Source: a virus
Length of the DNA stretch: 24,432 bases
Strand: one strand, 5' to 3'
Virus record (IMG/VR): IMGVR_UViG_3300035199_000287
Span: 1 to 24,432 of that record
Shown in pieces: positions 6,963 through 16,000 of this stretch. The position numbers and the translations under genes were made by a program. The number at the start of each line of letters is the position of its first letter. Position 1 is the stretch's first letter. The notes under the pieces were generated by a model that did no database searches, was not told where the DNA came from, and saw only the letters and a program-made list of their open reading frames with translations.

Positions 6963-9112
6963 TATACTTTCTCCTGTCCTGAATTAACTAGTTTAACGAC
7001 AGAATTATAGAGATTTGGATTTCTCGAAGGATCGACTTTTACCTTGTTCACGGCATTCTTTATTTCGTCTCCGTCAATTGATAAAGTAAGACTCAAATTA
7101 ATTGGTGGCTGTGCGGCCGGGGCGCCCCCCGGGAGCAGTTGTCGGACTGCATTTTTTGCTGTATCCGCCCAACTGTTATTAACAGTGTTGTTTGTCTGTG
7201 TTGTCGTATTCATCAATTGTTTTGCTGCTTCTGTGCCGGCCGTCGCGGAAACTAGTCCTTCCGTCGCCAAAGCCTTGGTGTTAACAGTCGCGGCATTGAG
7301 TTCTGTGTTGGCTAATTCGGCTTCGACCGATAGGGTTCCGAAACTATCAGTAGACATATTTAGAGATTCTAAAAGGCTCGGAGAGTTGCCAACTGTTAAA
7401 GCATGAGCAAGGCCGATGACTCCGCTAACAACTGCGCCAATTGCAGCAGCGGTAGCCCACGCCGGGGAACTGATCAATAAAAACGCGCCGCCGACGAGAG
7501 CGGCCGTGCCCAGAACCGTTTTAAGAATTATTGCTAACTCGTTAGTTGACCCAGTTAAGGCATCCGTACCTATAAATATTTCTTCGATGACGTCGCTCAG
7601 CATTCTTAATGGAGACAAAGCAACTTGCGCGCCGTCCATTACAAACTTAAGCGCCGAAATAAGGGGCCCAACTGAAATGGCCAAACTCATCATTGTTTGA
7701 TTAAGCTCATCCATCACGGTATTAAATGCTGTTGTTTGTGCTTTCATCTCGATGATTGATTCGGCATCCATTTGAGGCGCGCCAATAGACTCTAGATTAC
7801 CAGAGAGCAGCAAAGCGAGATCATTAACATCCTGAAGGCCGGCGGCATCTGCGATTGCTTTCCTCTCATAATAGGACATTTGGTCGAACGATAAGCCTGC
7901 GTCTGTTAAAGCACCAGCCAACAACCTCATTCTTTCGGCCGGATTAGTTTCTTCTATCATCTCCAGGGTGCTTAAAAATGGGCCCCCAAGCATAGCATTA
8001 AGCTTGCCCACCTGTCCCGCGGCAGAATCAAATGTATCGAATTTTTCTACTATACTAATAAGCTTCTGCATCGACAGGCCGGTTGCTTTCGATTGGGCCT
8101 CTAGCAGCGCAAATGATTCGATTGCTCCATCGCCAAATGCCGCCAAAACATTGCTAGCAACGCCAAAATCCTGAGCTACTTGTTCCGCGGACAAGCCAAG
8201 TTCATTCGCTAGATTACGCAACCCGGTTTGTAATGCAGCGGCGCCTTCCAAATTCATACCAAGTGATTTTGTAGCAAATTGAATATTTTTTGTAACAGCC
8301 GCAGATGAAACACCCAACTTATTTAATAAAGCAGTTGTAGTGGTCAAACTTTTTTGCTGTTCGCGTGTTGCGAAGGTGAAATCAGAAACATTTTTATATA
8401 AATCGCCGAAGGCGGCGCCAACATCGGCAGAACTTACACCGGTGCTAACAAGATTTGAACTAACTTGTCTTATTTCAGCATTATAATCGCCGGCAACGCC
8501 GGTGGCTTTATTGAAAGCAACTGTGGCGTTATCCTGTGCAACCGCCATCGCGATAGATGATTGAACCACACCGTTCATCACATTTTTCATCACGTTCATG
8601 CCGGTTGTTTTTGATCGCATTTGCGTAAAAGCTTCTTTTGCTTTTCCGGGATTGAAGAGGGAGTCGACAATACCACCCTTCTGAGGTTCTTGTGTGAAAA
8701 AAGAAAACAGCGCTTCATAGCCGCCTCTTAGTTCACCAATTTTCTTCTTGCGTTCTTCATATTCGGCATTGAGGGTGGCCTGGGATTCGATCTCTTCTTC
8801 TATAACCGCGATACGTTCTTTAGCAGCGTCGATAGCCGCGGTATCGGCGGCAAGTCGAGCAGTCGCCAAGTCCTGTTGGGCCTCGGTTAGATACCTTGTT
8901 AAATCGGATATATCTTTGATTTCTTTTTTTCTTGTTAGGTGCGCGATCTCTTCTTGAACATTAAAAGCTTCATGAGCCAAACCTAATTCTTTAAGAACTT
9001 TTGTTCTATGTTCTAAAAGTGCTATAGCACCTTCTAATCTAGAGCGCTCGTTCGCTTCGTCGCGGACAGCATCTTCCGATAGGGCGCTTGGATCGTCTTT
9101 TCTATCACCCAT
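6962..9112 (-). CDS. Tail tape measure protein
   Basis: A 716-aa protein that sets tail length and spans the tube lumen before ejection. The first 130 residues are charged and helical (coiled coil), the centre is a long Ala/Gly/Ser/Thr-rich region of helical repeats as in tape measure proteins, residues 530-579 form the typical hydrophobic stretch (LGTAALVGGAFLLIS, then a second Ala/Gly/Val run), and the end is a small beta segment (INLSLTLSIDGDEIKNAV). The ATG at 9112 follows GGAG by 8 nt and begins 3 nt after the upstream stop. By the usual relation of about 1.5 angstrom per residue the tail would be roughly 105 nm. Identification rests on composition, membrane-like segment and position. 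Confidence 0.85.
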   Translation of the reverse strand: MGDRKDDPSALSEDAVRDEANERSRLEGAIALLEHRTKVLKELGLAHEAFNVQEEIAHLTRKKEIKDISDLTRYLTEAQQDLATARLAADTAAIDAAKERIAVIEEEIESQATLNAEYEERKKKIGELRGGYEALFSFFTQEPQKGGIVDSLFNPGKAKEAFTQMRSKTTGMNVMKNVMNGVVQSSIAMAVAQDNATVAFNKATGVAGDYNAEIRQVSSNLVSTGVSSADVGAAFGDLYKNVSDFTFATREQQKSLTTTTALLNKLGVSSAAVTKNIQFATKSLGMNLEGAAALQTGLRNLANELGLSAEQVAQDFGVASNVLAAFGDGAIESFALLEAQSKATGLSMQKLISIVEKFDTFDSAAGQVGKLNAMLGGPFLSTLEMIEETNPAERMRLLAGALTDAGLSFDQMSYYERKAIADAAGLQDVNDLALLLSGNLESIGAPQMDAESIIEMKAQTTAFNTVMDELNQTMMSLAISVGPLISALKFVMDGAQVALSPLRMLSDVIEEIFIGTDALTGSTNELAIILKTVLGTAALVGGAFLLISSPAWATAAAIGAVVSGVIGLAHALTVGNSPSLLESLNMSTDSFGTLSVEAELANTELNAATVNTKALATEGLVSATAGTEAAKQLMNTTTQTNNTVNNSWADTAKNAVRQLLPGGAPAAQPPINLSLTLSIDGDEIKNAVNKVKVDPSRNPNLYNSVVKLVNSGQEKV
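6985..6992 (-). promoter_or_regulatory. ACTANTTA element (ACTAGTTA) before the tube-fold baseplate gene
   Basis: Copy of the recurrent element, located in the last codons of the tape measure gene, 23 nt upstream of the ATG at 6962. Possible internal late promoter. Confidence 0.4.
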
Positions 9113-9115
9113 ACA

Positions 9116-10327
9116 TTATACTCCAAATGGCCACTTAATACCCGTTTCTCTTTCGAAGCTTTTGATTGCTTGATCGAGTTTTGATTTTGAGGCATAAGTT
9201 TGCTTATTTGTTAAACCATATCGCGTTGCTGAATCAATATAATTCTTTTCGCCGGCCAATGCTCTTGCGAGGGCGTGAACCTCAGAATGTTTTCCGGTGA
9301 TGGTAACTGGAATATCAATATCCCCGAACATCGCCTTAAGAATATACTTGGCCCAACTTCCGAACATTCCCAAGAAGCTTTCATTAAGAAGCTGCTGCTT
9401 TTTAAGATCATTCAAGTTGATTATTATTCCTTGATTTTCCTGCACGGCCTTCAAGATCGTGGGGCTAGCTTCCTCTATACCCATTATTTTCAAAAGTTTT
9501 ATTTTATAATTATTCTGAATCTCGTGATTAATCTCGAAATTGCGCGCAATAAAATCCGGTATCTTTTCTGGGCTAAGCTTTAAAAAATCCGCCTTTATTT
9601 TATCTATGTCTCCGCGGAAAGTAAAAGCTTTTGCATTATCAAAGTATTTTTTAAGATCTGCTTCGGTCTGGATATGTTGTCGTAGAAGCTTCGCGATATT
9701 CAATTTAGATATTTTAAAGGGCTCCACGGTCTCGAAATCCTCCAATGTATGCGCTGACCCTGTGGCCGATGGGGAATCCGAACGAGGCGAACGAGATCTC
9801 GGAGTGCGGATCCTTATATTAGTTTCTCGGAAAGATCTTTCAATATATTTTCTTAAATTTTCTAATTGCGCTGGTTCAAGCTCCCGGGCACCAGATTTTG
9901 CAAACATAGCCGATATTTGACTGGTTATATAGTCTGGGTTGCTGATTTGATCTGGATCAAAATCAAGAGTTTTCACTGCTTCTCTCAAGGCCGCGGGGAT
10001 GTTTTTGTTTTCTTCAAAGCCGTATGCTCCGGCGTCGGTCGGCCTGGGGGCTCGCGGATTCTCACGCGGGCGGGCGATGCGCGGAGAGACCCCGCTGCCG
10101 CGTTGCGACCACTCACCGGACTCAGAATCATCGTCATCGACCATGGGGGTGTCGGCGGCGCCGGCGGGCCCAGCAGAAGCAAGAACGTTTTTTGGATAAT
10201 TAATCTTTAAATACTGGCCCACCTTCGAGACTAATACGTTGGGGGCACCCAAAATAGCTAAAACATCAGCGGAATACTCGATCAATTGTAATAATTCTTT
10301 TTTATATTGGCTTATAGATAGCGGCAC
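9116..10327 (-). CDS. Unidentified protein encoded just upstream of the tape measure
   Basis: A 403-aa protein I do not recognise. Start chosen as GTG at 10327 because GAGG lies 9 nt upstream; the TTG six codons earlier lacks a binding site and would sit almost on the promoter-like element. Residues 1-40 are helical, about 45-105 are a disordered Pro/Arg/Gly/Asp-rich linker with an acidic core (VDDDDSESG), about 170-190 is an Arg/Ser/Pro-rich stretch (RTPRSRSPRSDSPS), and the C-terminal 200 residues are helical and charged, ending in KWPFGV. The linker DNA (about 10020-10180) is clearly more GC-rich than its surroundings. Being first in its transcription unit and directly before the tape measure suggests a tape-measure-associated or baseplate core function. 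No function is claimed. Confidence 0.65.
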   Translation of the reverse strand: MPLSISQYKKELLQLIEYSADVLAILGAPNVLVSKVGQYLKINYPKNVLASAGPAGAADTPMVDDDDSESGEWSQRGSGVSPRIARPRENPRAPRPTDAGAYGFEENKNIPAALREAVKTLDFDPDQISNPDYITSQISAMFAKSGARELEPAQLENLRKYIERSFRETNIRIRTPRSRSPRSDSPSATGSAHTLEDFETVEPFKISKLNIAKLLRQHIQTEADLKKYFDNAKAFTFRGDIDKIKADFLKLSPEKIPDFIARNFEINHEIQNNYKIKLLKIMGIEEASPTILKAVQENQGIIINLNDLKKQQLLNESFLGMFGSWAKYILKAMFGDIDIPVTITGKHSEVHALARALAGEKNYIDSATRYGLTNKQTYASKSKLDQAIKSFERETGIKWPFGV

Positions 10328-10345
10328 TTTAATACACCTCAACAA

Positions 10346-10353
10346 TAAATAGT
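10346..10353 (-). promoter_or_regulatory. ACTANTTA element (ACTATTTA) after terminator, before the 403-aa gene
   Basis: Coding-strand AACTATTTAT, 19 nt upstream of the GTG at 10327 and immediately downstream of the hairpin terminator at 10356-10398. A terminator directly followed by this element is the best argument that it acts as a promoter for the tape measure/baseplate unit. Confidence 0.6.
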
Positions 10354-10355
10354 TG

Positions 10356-10398
10356 CGAAAAAGATAAAGCCAGGACCTTTAAGGTTTTCCTGGCTTTA
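10356..10398 (-). terminator. Intrinsic terminator after the tail module
   Basis: Perfect 11-bp stem (10365-10375 with 10388-10398; arm TAAAGCCAGGA on either strand) with a 12-nt loop, followed on the coding strand by TCTTTTTCG. It begins 5 nt after the stop of the 73-aa ORF. The plus-strand side lacks a T-run, so it should act mainly on the minus-strand transcript. Confidence 0.9.
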
Positions 10399-10402
10399 TA
10401 AG

Positions 10403-10624
10403 TTAAGATTTTCTTGCTTTCTTTTGAGCTTTCTCCAATTCTTCCTTTTCCTTTTCTTTTTGTTCGACCAATCTTTTCAGGAACCAGCGACGAATAAGAA
10501 TAGGCAAATTGTAGCTTTCAGTGAAAGACCAATTACCGTAGTATTTTAAAAGAAAAATCTCTTCATATACACTTTGAATATACTCAGGGCCGATTCCAAA
10601 AAAAATCTGCCGATATAGGCACAT
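10403..10624 (-). CDS. Small ORF overlapping the gp26-like gene, possible frameshift extension
   Basis: A 73-aa ORF: an aromatic N-terminal half (GPEYIQSVYEEIFLLKYYG) and a very charged helical tail rich in Lys and Glu. It overlaps the end of the gp26-like gene by 41 nt in another frame. It could start independently at ATG 10624, where GGAGGTGA lies directly upstream but with only 3 nt between GGAGG and ATG, which is close. Or it could be reached from the upstream gene by ribosomal slippage (+1 or -2) on the run of eight T at 10596-10603, giving a fusion of about 344 aa. A third possibility is a homopolymer error splitting one gene. Two genes before the tape measure is where tail chaperone G/GT pairs lie in many phages. 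The protein is conserved-looking in composition but not recognised. Confidence 0.6.
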   Translation of the reverse strand: MCLYRQIFFGIGPEYIQSVYEEIFLLKYYGNWSFTESYNLPILIRRWFLKRLVEQKEKEKEELEKAQKKARKS

Positions 10625-11438
10625 TCACCTCCGGGTCTGCCCCACAAGCTTCACACTGGAAGTCTTGCCTCATATCCACATTTGGGATAATTTTTGCGTA
10701 TATACCACGAAGATATCTCGAATCCGTTGCCGGCATTCCATCGATGAATATTGAGATTTGTGATCGATCCTCAACACCAGCCAAAGAAACAACAATTGAT
10801 TTTAAGTGAGTCGTCAGTGGTGCTTCTGGAATGCCGCGCTTCCCTTGCCTCTTGGTTATTTCGATGAACGCGGATTCGTCATGGCCAGTCAATAATTTGA
10901 CTTCCGCCACAATACCGGTTGCCGGCAATTCAACAAGAAAGGTATTTCTTTCTGTGATTTGAACACCGAGTTCTTCCAAGTCTGCTTGCTCTTTTTCCAT
11001 AATCTCGGACAATTCAAAAGAAAATGAATTTATTGTGGAGCAGTTTGGACAAGTAACTTTTGTCGCATATTCTGAACCAAACCCGGTTATCCGTGATGCG
11101 ATAAGAATAGCATTTTTATCACCCACCAAGAGATCTCTGGCCTTGATTCTTCTATCAGTCAGAACATTTTCGATAAATCTATCCAACACGAGGCCCTTTT
11201 TGATAAGGGAAGTTGAAGATAAAATATCTTCGTCTTTTGCGGTCATATACCTGATTTCCACGGACTCTTGCTCATAAAGAGGGTGGTCTTCTGAGTAGTA
11301 TTTGCCTCGCGATGGAAGTGTAACGAACTCTGTTGGTGTCGAAAAACTAAATAAATCTGGCTGTTGTTGGGCGACAGGCGTTGCTGCCGCGTCTTCTCCT
11401 TCTAGATTCGGTTGAAATCTAGAACTATTATCTCTCAT
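10584..11438 (-). CDS. gp26-like baseplate/tail assembly protein (T4_baseplate family)
   Basis: A 284-aa protein of the family of T4 gp26. The hallmark is the early segment EFVTLPSRGKYYSEDHPL (38-54) followed by EIRYMTAKDEDIL (61-73), a pattern I associate with this family in T4-like phages, then RDLLVGDKNAILIASRI (101-117). Two Cys pairs, C130-x2-C133 and C262-x2-C265, could bind one zinc ion. In T4, gp26 is needed for hub assembly; by position and by analogy with tail chaperones it may escort the tape measure, which is inference. The start has TGGAG upstream and the gene has its own sigma70-like promoter. The 3' end overlaps the 73-aa ORF at a run of eight T. Confidence 0.8.
   Translation of the reverse strand: MRDNSSRFQPNLEGEDAAATPVAQQQPDLFSFSTPTEFVTLPSRGKYYSEDHPLYEQESVEIRYMTAKDEDILSSTSLIKKGLVLDRFIENVLTDRRIKARDLLVGDKNAILIASRITGFGSEYATKVTCPNCSTINSFSFELSEIMEKEQADLEELGVQITERNTFLVELPATGIVAEVKLLTGHDESAFIEITKRQGKRGIPEAPLTTHLKSIVVSLAGVEDRSQISIFIDGMPATDSRYLRGIYAKIIPNVDMRQDFQCEACGADPEVNVPISADFFWNRP
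10596..10603 (-). other. Run of eight T in the gene overlap, candidate slippery site
   Basis: On the coding strand the upstream gene reads GAT TTT TTT TGG four codons before its TGA; the overlapping ORF reads ATT TTT TTT GGA through the same bases. A +1 or -2 slip joins the two frames. The sequence alone cannot separate programmed slippage from a sequencing or assembly length error. Confidence 0.5.
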
Positions 11439-11455
11439 AAAAACTCCATACTAAT

Positions 11456-11484
11456 ATAATAACACAGTCTTGTGTATGTGTCAA
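11456..11484 (-). promoter_or_regulatory. Strong sigma70-like promoter with a dyad in the spacer
   Basis: Coding strand: TTGACA (11479-11484, perfect -35), 17-bp spacer, TATTAT (11456-11461, five of six) with extended TG. The spacer holds the inverted repeat ACACA-AGAC-TGTGT, which could be an operator. It lies in the 55-nt gap before the gp26-like gene and is unlike the ACTANTTA elements of the other late genes, so this gene pair may be transcribed by the unmodified host polymerase. Confidence 0.65.
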
Positions 11485-11493
11485 GAAAATGTT

Positions 11494-12336
11494 TTAATCT
11501 CGCCGCGGGGTGTCGGTGCGGAGCACATCATGGGTAACATAATTAAATTGCTCTTCGCCGTCGCCGATATTAAACATCTTACATGTGAATCCCGAATATT
11601 TTATTTCCATATCTATTTCAACGAAATCATCCGCAGCATAATCCAAACTACCAAAATTAATATTTAATATCGTTGGTTTCCGCAGTTCCCACTCTTCGGC
11701 TTTATATAATAAATCGTCCTTTCCTCCGTGAGATTTCGGTATATGCACATATTGTATGATCTTAAATGGAGTTAAAAATATATCGATCATATGCCCGTAA
11801 TCTCCTCGGTATTGTGCATTCGTCCGGGTCTTGCCCTCCTCGGCTTTGGTGGTGTCATACCCAAGATCGTTACCTATACCGGCTGCTCTCAAAATTCTTA
11901 AAAGCTTTCTTGTCGCATTGGGATAGGTAGGATCTATTAAGGTCATCTTTATAGTACCAAATTTCGGCGCCGCGCCGACGGCGATGAGTTGTGTATCACT
12001 AGTAAATATAGTGTTACCGTCGACGCCTTCGACTTCGGTGAATATTATTGATGGTTTAGTTACTGTTTTTGCATACCAAACAAAACCTTTAGAATCTTCA
12101 TCCGGAGAATTTTCCGCGTCGCGGGCGTCATCGCGAACGCGGCCGCTCATATAGAAGCCGGTGGCGCCGGGGACCAACGGTTTTAATGTTTCTGGGACCT
12201 CGGAGGCCCCTATTTGCACCATGAAGAGATTCTTTTGCTTTGGGGTATAAAGAGTCGAGGGATGGGAACTTGCCCAAAGCATCTTAAAATCAGCGATTGC
12301 TTTTTGAGGTTTTAGATGTGGATCTTCTTTGGCCAT
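11494..12336 (-). CDS. Second tail-tube-like protein (gp19 paralogue)
   Basis: A 280-aa protein homologous to the tube protein encoded just upstream. Shared blocks: VWYAKTVTKPSIIFTE here and VWFAKTCTQPSLTFTE there; MTLIDPTYPNATRKLL here and ITLVDPVEPHATGKLL there; and an 'NLDY/SLDYA...EI' C-terminal block. It is about 80 residues longer, with an extra N-terminus (residues 1-40) and a mid insertion containing DDARDAENSPDEDS. In T4 the tube-initiating proteins gp48 and gp54 are tube homologues, so this copy may be the tube initiator, terminator or a minor tube protein. The ATG has almost no ribosome binding site (TTAAAGT before it). Confidence 0.8.
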   Translation of the reverse strand: MAKEDPHLKPQKAIADFKMLWASSHPSTLYTPKQKNLFMVQIGASEVPETLKPLVPGATGFYMSGRVRDDARDAENSPDEDSKGFVWYAKTVTKPSIIFTEVEGVDGNTIFTSDTQLIAVGAAPKFGTIKMTLIDPTYPNATRKLLRILRAAGIGNDLGYDTTKAEEGKTRTNAQYRGDYGHMIDIFLTPFKIIQYVHIPKSHGGKDDLLYKAEEWELRKPTILNINFGSLDYAADDFVEIDMEIKYSGFTCKMFNIGDGEEQFNYVTHDVLRTDTPRRD

Positions 12337-12340
12337 ACTT

Positions 12341-12348
12341 TAACTAGT
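12341..12348 (-). promoter_or_regulatory. ACTANTTA element (ACTAGTTA) before the second tube gene
   Basis: Copy of the recurrent element only 5 nt upstream of the ATG at 12336. Transcription initiated from it would be nearly leaderless, so this copy may serve another purpose or be a relic of the duplication that produced the tube paralogues (the first tube gene has the same octamer 22 nt upstream). Confidence 0.35.
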
Positions 12349-12370
12349 GTTGAAGTAAAATTATTTGTTA

Positions 12371-12979
12371 TCAAGGCTTGAATAGAGGAGTGGCGATACC
12401 GTCGGTGGTAATTCCTTCTCCGGATGCAAATTCTGCCCAATCATAGCGAATTTTGAGCGAGATTTCCATCAATTCTTCATTACTATAATCTAGATTCGAA
12501 AATGAGATCTCTTTTGCCCAAGAATGAACCAATGTCCACGAATGGTTCGGCTTGCCGTCATGATCCAATTGTTCGATTAATATGTTTCCCAACGCCACGT
12601 TAGCAGTACCCTTATTAATGGAGGTAAAGCCGGTTGAACCATTCGTCGGAATTTTATAACCGGAATCAGAAATAATTTTTAACAATTTGCCGGTGGCGTG
12701 AGGCTCAACAGGATCGACAAGGGTAATATCAACTTCATTCCAAGTTGCTTTGGCCGGCCAATAGAACTTATGCATCATAAAATCAACACTAGACTCAGTA
12801 AAAGTTAAAGATGGCTGCGTGCAAGTCTTGGCAAACCAAACACCGCCCCCGTTCATAAAGGGGCTCGAAGTAAGATCGGTACCCACAAAACTAATTCTAA
12901 ATCTAAAGTTTCTTTTTGGATCTTTTACGCCCTGCAAATTCGTGCCGGCCCAAAAGTTTTCTCCTATTCCATCAGCCAT
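12371..12979 (-). CDS. gp19: Tail tube protein, gp19 family
   Basis: A 202-aa major tube protein. It follows the sheath gene by 30 nt, the standard sheath-tube order of contractile tails, and its size is close to T4 gp19 (163 aa) with a little extra. Family features: an N-terminal strand NFRFRISF, the helix block HATGKLLKIISDSGY after a strand ITLVDP, and the closing strand ISFSNLDYSNEELMEISLKI. Strong ribosome binding site (ACAGGAGAG). A paralogue follows at once, so one of the two builds most of the tube; the shorter, well-translated one is the better candidate. Confidence 0.87.
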   Translation of the reverse strand: MADGIGENFWAGTNLQGVKDPKRNFRFRISFVGTDLTSSPFMNGGGVWFAKTCTQPSLTFTESSVDFMMHKFYWPAKATWNEVDITLVDPVEPHATGKLLKIISDSGYKIPTNGSTGFTSINKGTANVALGNILIEQLDHDGKPNHSWTLVHSWAKEISFSNLDYSNEELMEISLKIRYDWAEFASGEGITTDGIATPLFKP

Positions 12980-13000
12980 TATATCTCTCCTGTTCTGTTA

Positions 13001-13008
13001 TAACTAGT
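13001..13008 (-). promoter_or_regulatory. ACTANTTA element (ACTAGTTAT) before the tube gene
   Basis: Located in the 30-nt gap between sheath stop and tube start, 22 nt upstream of the ATG at 12979. A separate tube promoter would fit the high amount of tube protein needed. Confidence 0.45.
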
Positions 13009-13009
13009 A

Positions 13010-16000
13010 TTAATCTTCAAAAGATGCACCCGATCTTGTGATGATAAAGTCGAGAGCAATGAACTCAATAGACCGTGTAGGCTTGATAAAGATTTTAGCA
13101 TACATTATGTTTCTATCGATCATATCTGGTGTTGTCGTTGTTTCGTCCAAGACGACACGGAAATCATCGACACCAAATCTAACCTTAACATTACCAAGGA
13201 AAGAATCCGATCTAGACTTAAAGTCATTCCAAGTTGTCTGAATGTTCTGCTCGAACAAGACCGTGGAAGCGATTCGCGAAATACCTTTCTTAAGATAGAT
13301 GAGAAGGCGACGAACGTTGATACGATCCAAAGCAGATTGTGTAGCCTGGAGTGTCTTCTGTCCGAAAATTACGATGCCTTCTGCCGGGAATGAAGCAACC
13401 GGGTTAATATTTCTGGCGTAGAGTCTATCGCGGTCAGAGGCAAAGAGCTTTTCTTCCACATTCAAGACCGCAATTCCAGCAGAGCCATTTGATAAGCCGC
13501 CGCGGTTAAAGCCGGCGGGAGCAAACCAAACATCGGCAACCCTTTCGGTATTCGCGAGGACTCCAAGAGCAACAACGGACGGGGGCGCTTTAAGGATTGT
13601 GTTATTCACGTCGTCCCTGATTGTAACCCATGGGTAATATGCGGCACCATAAGAATTGTTAAGGTTTCTGGAGTCTACATTGCTAAGCACTGTTTGTAGA
13701 TCACCTTTACGAGAAGTCTTATTAGAGTAATAATATTCATGAGGAGGTGTATAGCCACCCTTAAGATCGATTATGCCTAAACAATCGCCACGAGCTTCAC
13801 AAACATCAATCAGTTTCTTGGTCAACGGCTCATACCATAAGCCGGGGGCCGACATAACATTGAATTCATAGCCTTCTGTATCGGTAAGAATATTCAACGC
13901 AGTTTGATATGTGTTGTATACATAATTTGTTGTATCAGCAGCACCGTCCGTGATCAAATTATTGCGCAGCGGATCGCGCTCTAATATACTAAAGCCATCG
14001 AAACCGCCAAGCATTGGGGCACTGAATCTTTGAAACCCTGCGTCGAGAATATTCTTATAGCTAGTTCCGCCGCTAGCGCCGGAGGCAGTCCAAGAATTAC
14101 CGGCAGCGCGAGAGCCAGATTCATGATAGGCGTTAGTAATATTTCTACGTGGACTATTAGAGCTATATTGCGAAGTCAGATTCAGGCGTACATCATCTAA
14201 AGTAAATGCATCTTGAAATTGTATACCGCCGGCGACGGAGGTAAGCCCAAAAGCATCTCCCCAATCACCATCGGAAATGACGCTAGCGCCCATCGTTCTG
14301 GTATAATCAACATAACCTTCGTTATACACCGAATTTGTTGTTGCTTTTCCGACATCGACACCAAAGAATGCTTTATCATTTGCTGCACCCTGAGCGGAAG
14401 AAGTAACTTTCGTGGGGATCTCAGGAAACTGAACAGACATCGTTAGCGCCGTCGCGCCACCGGTGGCTCCGTCGGTTGCTGAACCAGTAGTCATGGCTGC
14501 TGTTCCCGCGCTGCCGTTGACGCCGACATAGCCGAGAGTATAAAGAGAAAGATCAGCGTCGGTCGCGACTGAGGCTGTCGCCGTTATTGTGACTGTGCTC
14601 GATCCTTCGCCTGGGGTCGTATACGTTCCGTCATAAGCCGGTAAAGAGCTAAAAAGAGTCGATATTTGAGCAGCAATCTGATCGTCATGAGGGCTATCAA
14701 GTATGCCGATTGATGCGGATCCATAGTTGCTAAACGAACCGGAGGAGTCCGCGAGAGCTATCGACGAAGTTAAAATAATTCCCATGCCCTTTGCGGCAGT
14801 AGAACCACTAAGCCCACTAAACCTAATCGTATCATTATTATTTCCCGGGTGATAATTAGTGAAAGTCCAAGTTAATGTCGCATATGTGCCTGGATCGCCG
14901 GCGAGAAGCACCGAAGTTGAAGAGTTATAACCGCCGGCAACAATATAAGTATTTGGATTATTAGTTTGAGTACCACTAAGGAAAACGTTGCGATATTTTG
15001 GAATTCCATAGTATCCGAAGGGCAAGAGCGATGGTGTGTCGCCGGCGGCCACTTCGGAACTCACAACAACTCGAACATATCGCGATAGGTTAGGCATATC
15101 GCCATAGGTCCTAACGACACCGTATGTATCATCATATTCTTGATATCGATCACCGATCTTATTAACAATGTAATTTGTGGAAAGTGGGTTCAGATTAACT
15201 CCAGAAAAACGCTCCAAAACATTAAGCTGGAGGTCGCTGTCTTTTGCATCTCTGACAAGCACATCAAAAGAACCAAAATTTACATTATCGTTCGGCGAGT
15301 AGTTGATATTATCAATTGAAATTTTTATATTTTTGTTCGCGTAGTCGCCTTGGCCGTCAAGAGTTATAAACTTAAACAGTGGTCGCGCAATGCTGTTGTC
15401 TGTCGGATCGAAAGAACCAGTAGTTGTGGTCGCATCTTGCGAAACAAACCATGGAGTTTGAGCATTTCTGAATGAACCGCGGCGGTCCGAGGGGCCTTCA
15501 CCACTGGTCGATCCAGAAAGCAGTGGGACAATGGCGACACCATAGTTGCTATAATTAGCAAAGATTTTATCTTGGACCGATCTTTCGAAAGACTCTCCAA
15601 GCCAATAATCTTTCTGTTGATTTGTATCTTCAACAGAAGTCGCTCCCGGGAAACCAAATCTCGCAACTTGAGGATTTGTATTGAACACATTACGAATAAA
15701 GTTCGGATTTGATTCCTCCATTGAGGTTCTATATACCGTCGAGCCGGCCGAATTCGAAAGAATAAGATTAAATTCTTTAGAGGAATTTAAATCAACCAAC
15801 TTATTCATGCCTTCAGTAGCAGAGGAATAGCTGTGAATACTTCCAGTAGGATAAATCGCCGCCCCACTGGCGTAGAAAATCGCCGCCAATGTTCCAGTAA
15901 TGGTCGTAGTCGATGAAGAGCCGAAGTAGAAAAGACCGTATGCTCCACAAATTTCTGCGGCGCCCTTTGATGAATCCGTAGTAAGTGCCGAGAGAGCAGG

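Noticed and set aside
7571-7578. TATAAATA on the plus strand, a T4-type late promoter box
   Set aside because: Inside the tape measure gene and pointing against all genes, with no plus-strand gene downstream.
9540-10210. Several plus-strand ORFs opposite the 403-aa gene
   Set aside because: Overlapping each other in different frames over a GC-rich, low-complexity region, with no binding sites; antisense artefacts.
10328-10345. TTG start at 10345 for the 403-aa protein
   Set aside because: No ribosome binding site and it directly abuts the ACTATTTA element; the GTG at 10327 has GAGG at 9 nt.
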